Assembly (NCBI GenBank): GCA_032560695.1
Contig: JAWGHR010000014.1
Span: 1-37,069, forward strand
Source: Peptoniphilus_A harei_B
GTDB taxonomy: Bacteria > Bacillota > Clostridia > Tissierellales > Peptoniphilaceae
Reading direction: 5' to 3'
DNA: 37,069 nt
Below, in pieces: positions 31,929 through 37,069 of this stretch. Made by a program: the position numbers and the translations under genes. Every line of letters begins with the position of its first letter. Position 1 is the stretch's first letter. The notes under the pieces are model-generated. The model did no database searches. It worked only from the letters and a program-made list of their open reading frames with translations, and had not been told where the DNA came from.

Positions 31929-32435
31929 ATGGATCTTAAGACACTAGGTCTTGACGAAGGACTTCTAAAAAGTTTAAAGGACTACATAGATACTTTTGAC
32001 GACAAGGAAAACAATATTATAAGTATACTCCACTATGCCCAAGATATTTTTGGATACCTACCTAAGGACCTCCAAATTTATATAGCTAGGCTTACTGACC
32101 TTCCTGCAAGTAGGATTAACGGAATCGTGACTTTCTATTCCTTCTTTAGCGAGAAAAAAGTTGGACAGTTTAAGGTGGACGTCTGTCTTGGTACAGCTTG
32201 TTTTGTTGACGACAGCAAGACTCTTTTGGATGCCTTTAAGGACCAACTGAAGGTTGATGAAGACGGCTTAAGCCAAGATGGCCTCTTCAATGTAAATTCC
32301 ATTAGGTGCCTTGGCGCTTGTGGCATTGGTCCAGTTGTAAGAGTTAACGACAAAATTTATGGACACGTAAAGCCCCAAGACGTAAAGGAAATTATTAAGC
32401 TACATAGGCAAGAATTAGAAGAAGCAAAGAAATAA
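31929..32435 (+). CDS. hydC: Bifurcating [FeFe] hydrogenase subunit HydC (NuoE-like)
   Basis: 168 residues from the ATG at 31929 (AGAGGTG just upstream; the longer frame from 31869 would cross the promoter). A thioredoxin-like [2Fe-2S] domain with DVCLGTACFV and RCLGACGIGPVV supplies the four Cys, after an N-terminal helical bundle (HYAQDIFGYLPKDLQIYIA). It passes electrons between HydB and HydA. First gene of a four-gene operon that ends with hydA. Confidence 0.94.
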   Translation: MDLKTLGLDEGLLKSLKDYIDTFDDKENNIISILHYAQDIFGYLPKDLQIYIARLTDLPASRINGIVTFYSFFSEKKVGQFKVDVCLGTACFVDDSKTLLDAFKDQLKVDEDGLSQDGLFNVNSIRCLGACGIGPVVRVNDKIYGHVKPQDVKEIIKLHRQELEEAKK

Positions 32436-32452
32436 AATAGAAGGAGATTATT

Positions 32453-32842
32453 ATGGCAAAAATAGATTCCTTAGAAAAACTTCTCGAGATAAAAGAATCT
32501 AGACATCACAAGACTATCCTCCGAGATATTGGAAACATGTCTGACGATGATGTGATAGAAATATTTATTAGGGGAAATGAAAAAGAAAAGTATGTAGAAA
32601 TCGAAAATCTTTTTGATGAGCTCAAGTCCTTTGTAAGGGACAAGGGCATGAGAAATTGTAAGTTTTTATTCAAAGACGACCCAGACCAAGAGGAGAATTT
32701 TAATATAGAAATTTCCTTTAGGGTTAGGACTAATATTAAGGCCAATACTTTGGACTTAGATGATATTAAGAACTTCATCGATCACATAGCTTCTATAAAA
32801 GATCAAGCCCACAACTATGAAACAGAGGTGGACCATGAATAA
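32453..32842 (+). CDS. Conserved-position hydrogenase operon protein, cysteine-poor
   Basis: 129 residues, acidic and Lys-rich, soluble, with a single Cys (C69). AGAAGGAG precedes the ATG. Its start SLEKLLEIKE and its predicted beta-alpha-beta-beta-alpha order (IEIFIRG, a long helix NLFDELKSFVRDKG, KFLFKDD, IEISFRV, a final helix LDDIKNFIDHI) resemble small [2Fe-2S] thioredoxin-like ferredoxins often found at this position between hydC and hydB, but the four cluster Cys are absent. Stop and hydB start overlap by 8 bases. I propose a cluster-less structural relative; no function is assigned. Confidence 0.75.
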   Translation: MAKIDSLEKLLEIKESRHHKTILRDIGNMSDDDVIEIFIRGNEKEKYVEIENLFDELKSFVRDKGMRNCKFLFKDDPDQEENFNIEISFRVRTNIKANTLDLDDIKNFIDHIASIKDQAHNYETEVDHE

Positions 32843-34604
32843 CTTGAGATTACAGATATTAATTTGCAAGGGAACTGGTTGCGTGTCTGCAAAAAGTGAC
32901 CTTATAAAAGAAAATTTTGATAAGTCTCTAGAGGACTACAAGATAAATGACGTTGAAGCAATAATCACAGGTTGCTTTGGTTTTTGTGGCGAAGGTCCCA
33001 TTGTTAAGGTGGAACCTGACAATGTCTTCTACACTCACGTTAGCCCAGAGGACGTAAACGAAATTGTGGCTGAACACATCATTCACGGTAGGCCTGTAAA
33101 GAGACTTTTATACAAAAACCCAAAGAACAACGAAGTCATTTACAACCAACGTGATATGAACTTCTACGGCAAGCAAACTCGTCTTGCTCTAAAAAATTGT
33201 GGCAAGATTGACCCAGAAAATATTAAAGATTACATATCCTATGACGGCTACCAAGCTCTTTTCAAAGTCTTAACAGAAATGAATCCCCAAGATGTAATTG
33301 ACCTTATCAAGGCATCCGGCCTTCGTGGTCGTGGTGGCGGAGGATTTCCTACTGGTATCAAGTGGCAAAATACCTACATGAGCCCTGGAGACGAAAAATA
33401 TATTTTCTGTAACGCTGACGAAGGTGACCCAGGTGCTTTTATGGATAGGTCTATACTGGAAGGTGACCCCAACTCCATTATCGAAGCCATGACTATTGGT
33501 GGCTATGCAACTGGTGCAAACCACGGAGTTATTTACATAAGAGCTGAGTATCCTCTTGCCATACACAGGCTTAAGACAGCCATTGGTCAGGCAAGAAAGT
33601 ATGGCTTCTTAGGGAAAAATATTTTTAATTCTGGTTTTGATTTCGATATTGAAATAAGATATGGAGCTGGCGCCTTTGTTTGTGGCGAAGAAACTGCCCT
33701 CATTCATTCAGTTGAGGGAAAAAGAGGAGAGCCAACAAGAAAGCCACCCTTCCCTTCAGTCAAGGGCTACATGGGAAAACCAACTACAGTTAACAACGTT
33801 GAAACCTATGCCAACATCCCACAAATTATTTTAAAGGGACCAGAGTGGTTTGCTTCCATGGGAACAGAAAAGTCTAAGGGCACAAAGGTCTTTGCCCTAG
33901 CTGGCAAGGTCAACAATGTTGGGCTTGTTGAAGTCCCAATGGGAATTACAATAAGAGAAATTGTCTACGACATTGGTGGCGGTATACCAAATGGCAAGAA
34001 GTTTAAGGCAGTTCAAATTGGTGGACCTTCTGGAGGTATGATAACCAAGGAAAATATTGACACTCCAATTGACTACGAAAACTTAAAAGAAATTGGCGCC
34101 ATGATGGGTTCTGGTGGACTTATTGTTATGGACGAAGACAACGACATGGTGGACATAGCAAAATTCTACCTAGAATTTACCCAAGATGAATCCTGTGGCA
34201 AGTGCACTCCTTGTAGAATTGGAACTAAGAGGCTACTTGAAATGTTGGAAAAACTATTAGACAACAAGGGATCAGAGGAAGACTTACAAAAAATCGAAGA
34301 CCTCTGCCACAACATAATTAATTCAGCAGCTTGTGGACTTGGTCAAACTGCACCAAACCCAATCCTATCTACAATGAGGTACTTCCCCGACGAATACTTA
34401 AAATATGCAAGACGTGAAATGAAAAAATTTTATAAAATTGATAAGGACAAGTGCGTTGGCTGTCACAAGTGTGCAGGACTTTGCCCGGTTAAGTGCATAA
34501 GTGGCGAAGTAAAAGAAAAACACGAGATTGACAAGGAAAAATGTATAGCTTGTGGAACTTGTGCCAAGGCTTGTCCAGTTAATGCTATAGCCATGGGAAG
34601 GTAG
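32835..34604 (+). CDS. hydB: Bifurcating [FeFe] hydrogenase subunit HydB (NuoF-like)
   Basis: 589 residues from the ATG at 32835, which has GAGGTGG upstream. Domains in order: an N-terminal thioredoxin-like [2Fe-2S] domain (CKGTGC, GCFGFCGEGP, about 1-100); the NuoF flavoprotein with the FMN/NAD loop GRGGGGFPTGIKW (about 163) and CNADEGDPGAFMDR; a [4Fe-4S] site ESCGKCTPCRIGTKR; and a C-terminal two-cluster ferredoxin (CVGCHKCAGLCPVKC, CIACGTCAKACP). It is the NADH- and probably ferredoxin-reacting subunit where electrons are split. It overlaps the preceding small gene by 8 bases. Confidence 0.95.
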   Translation: MNNLRLQILICKGTGCVSAKSDLIKENFDKSLEDYKINDVEAIITGCFGFCGEGPIVKVEPDNVFYTHVSPEDVNEIVAEHIIHGRPVKRLLYKNPKNNEVIYNQRDMNFYGKQTRLALKNCGKIDPENIKDYISYDGYQALFKVLTEMNPQDVIDLIKASGLRGRGGGGFPTGIKWQNTYMSPGDEKYIFCNADEGDPGAFMDRSILEGDPNSIIEAMTIGGYATGANHGVIYIRAEYPLAIHRLKTAIGQARKYGFLGKNIFNSGFDFDIEIRYGAGAFVCGEETALIHSVEGKRGEPTRKPPFPSVKGYMGKPTTVNNVETYANIPQIILKGPEWFASMGTEKSKGTKVFALAGKVNNVGLVEVPMGITIREIVYDIGGGIPNGKKFKAVQIGGPSGGMITKENIDTPIDYENLKEIGAMMGSGGLIVMDEDNDMVDIAKFYLEFTQDESCGKCTPCRIGTKRLLEMLEKLLDNKGSEEDLQKIEDLCHNIINSAACGLGQTAPNPILSTMRYFPDEYLKYARREMKKFYKIDKDKCVGCHKCAGLCPVKCISGEVKEKHEIDKEKCIACGTCAKACPVNAIAMGR

Positions 34605-34613
34605 GGATGGATT

Positions 34614-36350
34614 ATGATTAATTGTGTGATAAATGATAAAAAATTACAAGTTAAGGAAGGAAGCACCATCCTAGAAGCGGCAAAGGAAGTTGGAATTGAG
34701 ATCCCTACCCTTTGTCACATGAAGCTTCCCAACTTTAATTATGAAAATATGCCTTCATCATGCAGGATTTGTATGGTAGAAGTTGTTGGCAGGCCAAAAC
34801 TTTGTACTGCCTGCTCTGAAGAAATAACTGAGGGCATGGTAATAAAAACTGACACTGTAAAGGCAGTTGAAGCAAGAAGAATAAATTTGGAACTTCTTCT
34901 CTCCAACCACCCAAAGGACTGCTTGGTCTGTCCTAAAAATTTAAATTGTGAGCTTCAAGCACTAGCAGAAAAAATGGGCATAAGAGAAATCGCCTACAAG
35001 GGTGACAAGGCCGGTCACAAGGTTGACTCATCTTCAGATTCAATTTACAGGAATCCCAACAAGTGCATTATGTGTAGAAGATGTGAAACTATGTGTAATG
35101 AAGTTCAAACTGTGGGAACTCTTGGTGGACTAAACCGTGGCTTTGACGCCATAGTCTCCCCTGCCTTTAATCTTCCACTGGCAGATTCATCTTGTACCTT
35201 CTGCGGCCAATGTGTGGCAGTTTGCCCAACTGGAGCAATTGTAGAAGTTGATGCAACTGCAAGAGTCTTTAAAGAAATAAAAAATCCTAGAAAGCACCTT
35301 GTAGTCCAAGTTGCCCCATCAATAAGAGTTGCCATAGGAGAAATCTTTGGCATGGAGCCAGGAGAGGTTACGACAGGTAAACTAGTTACAGCCTTGAGAA
35401 AACTTGGCTTCGATACAGTTTTCGACACAGACTTTTCAGCAGATTTAACAGTTATGGAAGAAGCCAGTGAGCTAGTTGATAGGATTAAAAATGACAAGAC
35501 AATGCCTATTTTAACATCTTGCTGCCCAGCATGGGTTAGGTTTATAGAAATGAATTATCCAGACATGTTAGATATTCCATCATCATGTAAGTCGCCTCAA
35601 ATGATGATGGGATCCATGGTAAAAACTTATTATGCAGAAAAAACTGGCATACCTGCTAAGGACATTGTTATGGTTTCAGTTATGCCTTGTACTGCCAAGA
35701 AGGCAGAAGCAGACAGGGCTGAACTTGGATCTAATGATATGAAGGACGTGGACTATGTCCTTTCAACAAGAGAGCTTGGCAGGATGATAAACTTATATGG
35801 AATTGACTTTGAAGGACTTGAAGAAGGAGAATTTGACCAAATCATGGGAGAATCCTCTGGAGCAGGAACAATTTTTGGAACAACTGGTGGCGTAATCGAA
35901 GCAGCAATAAGAACTGCATCAGAATGGCTAACTGGAGAAGAGTTAGAAAAAATTGAATTCCAAGAACTAAGAGGCCTAAAAGGCATAAGGTCAGCAGAAG
36001 TTGCTATTGGCGATATGCACCTAAGAGTTGGAATCGCCCATGGACTTGGCAACGCAAGAAGACTTCTTGACGGTATAAAAGATGGAACTTATAATTTTGA
36101 TGCCATAGAAATAATGGCTTGTCCAGGTGGATGTATTGGTGGAGGTGGCCAACCTTACCACCACGGCAAGGAAGAAGTCTTACTTAAGAGACAAAGAGCC
36201 CTATATGAAATAGATAAAAATAAAGAAATAAGAAAGGCTCACGAAAACCCAATGATTAAGAAAATATATAAAGACTACTTGGGAAGACCTTATGGAGAAA
36301 GAGCCCATAACTTGCTTCATACAAAATATCAAGCTAGAGAAAAGATTTAG
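34614..36350 (+). CDS. hydA: [FeFe] hydrogenase catalytic subunit HydA (group A3-like)
   Basis: 578 residues. The N-terminal [2Fe-2S] plant-type domain (CHMKLPNF, SSCRICMVEV, CTAC) is followed by the His-ligated [4Fe-4S] site (HPKDCLVCPKNLNC), two [4Fe-4S] clusters (CIMCRRCETMC, CTFCGQCVAVC) and the H-cluster domain with L1 TSCCPAW (about 300), L2 MPCTAKKAEA (about 356) and L3 ACPGGCIGGGGQP (about 501). All H-cluster Cys are present. It makes or uses H2 and, with HydB and HydC, couples ferredoxin and NADH oxidation. The maturases HydE, HydF and HydG are not in this window. AAGGTAGGGATGG precedes the ATG. Confidence 0.96.
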   Translation: MINCVINDKKLQVKEGSTILEAAKEVGIEIPTLCHMKLPNFNYENMPSSCRICMVEVVGRPKLCTACSEEITEGMVIKTDTVKAVEARRINLELLLSNHPKDCLVCPKNLNCELQALAEKMGIREIAYKGDKAGHKVDSSSDSIYRNPNKCIMCRRCETMCNEVQTVGTLGGLNRGFDAIVSPAFNLPLADSSCTFCGQCVAVCPTGAIVEVDATARVFKEIKNPRKHLVVQVAPSIRVAIGEIFGMEPGEVTTGKLVTALRKLGFDTVFDTDFSADLTVMEEASELVDRIKNDKTMPILTSCCPAWVRFIEMNYPDMLDIPSSCKSPQMMMGSMVKTYYAEKTGIPAKDIVMVSVMPCTAKKAEADRAELGSNDMKDVDYVLSTRELGRMINLYGIDFEGLEEGEFDQIMGESSGAGTIFGTTGGVIEAAIRTASEWLTGEELEKIEFQELRGLKGIRSAEVAIGDMHLRVGIAHGLGNARRLLDGIKDGTYNFDAIEIMACPGGCIGGGGQPYHHGKEEVLLKRQRALYEIDKNKEIRKAHENPMIKKIYKDYLGRPYGERAHNLLHTKYQAREKI

Positions 36351-36363
36351 AGGAAAATTATTT

Positions 36364-36398
36364 TAAAAGCTTCGCTTTTATAAGATTTATAAGATTTT
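36364..36398 (+). terminator. Possible weak terminator after hydA
   Basis: TAAAAGC, loop TTC, GCTTTTA, followed by a T-rich but interrupted stretch. AT-rich stem, so low strength. Confidence 0.35.
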
Positions 36399-36410
36399 TA
36401 TTAAAATAGG

Positions 36411-36523
36411 TTTTGTAAAGCCTAACTTTACTATTTATCTATTGGAGGGGACTTAGGGCGTTTCAATTCGCCCTTGTCCCCTCCAAACCTCCCCTTACCA
36501 CCCCCAACGACCTGGCAGGGGCC
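36411..36523 (+). repeat. GC-rich double-hairpin repeat, copy B
   Basis: TTTTGTAAAG/CTTTAC (36411-36431), then GGAGGGGAC (36444-36452) pairing with GTCCCCTCC (36476-36484) and inner GGGCG (36456-36460) pairing with CGCCC (36469-36473), then CCAAACC, C-rich DNA and CCTGGCAGGGGCC (36511-36523). It is the same element as copy A (1-130, opposite strand), with compensatory stem changes. Confidence 0.78.
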
Positions 36524-36532
36524 TTTGCCAAC

Positions 36533-36695
36533 AACCCCGAGTGGCAGACAGCCTAAAATTCAAAACTCGTTAAGCTTAAGTTTTCAAAATTAATAAACTT
36601 ATAAATCAATTAAGCTTGCATCTCAATTACTTATTTACTTAATCGCTTAACTCAAACAGTTGAATTTTTTAACGGCTGTCTTGCCTTACGGGGTT
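36533..36695. repeat. Long imperfect inverted repeat (163 bases)
   Basis: The left arm 36533-36553 (AACCCCG, then GGCAGACAGCC) and right arm 36674-36695 (GGCTGTCTTGCC, then CGGGGTT) are near-complementary. Pairing continues inward (AAATTCAA...GTTAAGC with GCTTAAC...TTGAATTT). The whole could fold as a long RNA hairpin or act as a miniature mobile element. No ORF. Confidence 0.65.
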
Positions 36696-36789
36696 ACAAA
36701 AAATCACGAAGTGGTTTTACCTATGAACTTTTTCAAACTTATGTTGAGTTGAATAACAAACCCTAACAAATTAAATAAACTTTTGCATC
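36696..36789. other. Gene-free segment between hairpins
   Basis: A short hairpin with a GAA loop (TCAC-GAA-GTGG near 36705) and otherwise AT-rich DNA. Nothing else recognised. Confidence 0.35.
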
Positions 36790-36824
36790 AAAAAAGCTTA
36801 ATCAATAAAAGATTAAGCTTTTTT
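36790..36824. terminator. Bidirectional terminator-like hairpin
   Basis: AAAAAAGCTTAATC and GATTAAGCTTTTTT form a perfect 14-base stem with a 7-base loop and A/T tracts at both ends. It could stop transcription from either side, though no gene ends next to it. Confidence 0.65.
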
Positions 36825-36934
36825 AATTTTATAACTTTATATTTAATTGTTAGGCTGGCAATTGTGCCCCAGCTTGCTGAAGTCTTATGAGGCTATAACT
36901 TTTGCCAATAAGCTCCAAGCTAATAAGGCATTAA

Positions 36935-37014
36935 GCAAAAAGTTCGGAGACGTTAAAAAAATTTCACTGTTTGAACGAAGTGAGTTTGAAATTTTTAGTC
37001 GGAGGACTTTTTGC
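36935..37014. repeat. 80-base hairpin repeat with ACGAAGTGA apex
   Basis: Arms GCAAAAAGT (36935-36943) and ACTTTTTGC (37006-37014) enclose AAAAATTTCA/TGAAATTTTT; the apex holds TTTGAACGAAGTGAGTTTG. The two GGAG sequences at 36945-36948 and 37001-37004 lie opposite each other unpaired, making a symmetric internal loop. Confidence 0.7.
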
Positions 37015-37019
37015 GTATT

Positions 37020-37069
37020 AGAGGGCCGGGCCCCTGCCAGGGCGATGGGGTCTGGGGGGAGGTTTAAGG
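37020..37069 (-). repeat. GC-rich repeat, copy C (partial, cut by window end)
   Basis: Reverse complemented, this reads AAACCTCCCC...ACCCCATCG then CCTGGCAGGGGCC, matching 36485-36523 in copy B in inverted orientation. The GC hairpin part lies beyond the window. Confidence 0.7.

Noticed and set aside
35105..35497. 130-residue frame antisense to hydA
   Set aside because: Low-complexity Ser/Val composition, no ribosome site, lies fully within a strongly supported gene on the other strand.
36351..37069. CRISPR array or cas-linked repeats
   Set aside because: The repeats are inverted hairpins of differing length; there are no regularly spaced direct repeats with unique spacers and no cas genes.

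Overview
The window looks like chromosomal DNA of a low-GC, strictly anaerobic Gram-positive bacterium. The evidence is AT-rich intergenic DNA, near-consensus SigA promoters with GGAGG-type ribosome sites, a Veg gene, a long Bacillus/Clostridium-type SRP RNA, an ftsE-ftsX-envC-ctpA cluster, the yaaO-tmk-yaaQ-holB-yaaT cluster and a trimeric [FeFe] hydrogenase. A member of the Tissierellia/Peptoniphilaceae (Anaerococcus- or Peptoniphilus-like) fits best, but that is inference from gene content. Both ends of the window run into related GC-rich hairpin repeats, so it is probably a contig that broke at repeats.

Layout. 1-243: GC-rich repeat copy and the ctpA terminator. 244-4238 (-): ftsE, ftsX, an EnvC-like M23 hydrolase activator and a CtpA protease, a cell-division/wall operon. 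4456-5640 (+): a CofE-like (F420 ligase family) protein with its own promoter. 6105-6371 (-): veg behind a perfect consensus promoter. 6693-8408 (+): mnmA and ribosomal protein L25. 8519-9199 (-): a HAD phosphatase.

9418-17517 is an accessory catabolic block. An NCS1 permease and a hydantoinase/dihydropyrimidinase share one operon (-). A GltS-type transporter and a creatininase-family protein share a second (-), behind a LysR regulator with a well-placed operator. A nitrilase-superfamily amidohydrolase and an EamA transporter run the other way (+). Together they look like uptake, ring opening and amide hydrolysis of cyclic ureides or related amides.

17897-20388 (-): bioY-bioD-bioA behind a probable BirA operator; birA itself lies at 28772-29752. 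20647-24282 (-): a MerR regulator with a 19-bp-spacer promoter, ferritin, and a 700-residue membrane alpha/beta hydrolase. 24312-28713 (-): tightly overlapping Orn/Lys/Arg decarboxylase, tmk, two tandem DarA (c-di-AMP receptor) paralogues, holB and ricT. 29812-30170 (+): tRNA-Ser(GGA) and the SRP RNA from one consensus promoter. 30201-31758 (-): ispE and a MurI-like protein that lacks both catalytic cysteines. 31929-36350 (+): hydC, a cysteine-poor 129-residue protein, hydB and hydA, a bifurcating-type hydrogenase.

36351-37069 holds no gene. It has two inverted copies of the GC-rich repeat flanking several large hairpins. No phage, CRISPR array or intact insertion sequence was seen. The most unusual items are the structured repeat family, the cysteine-less MurI-like protein, the apparently cluster-less protein inside the hydrogenase operon, the ureide/creatininase locus, the paired DarA proteins and the altered apical loop of the SRP RNA.
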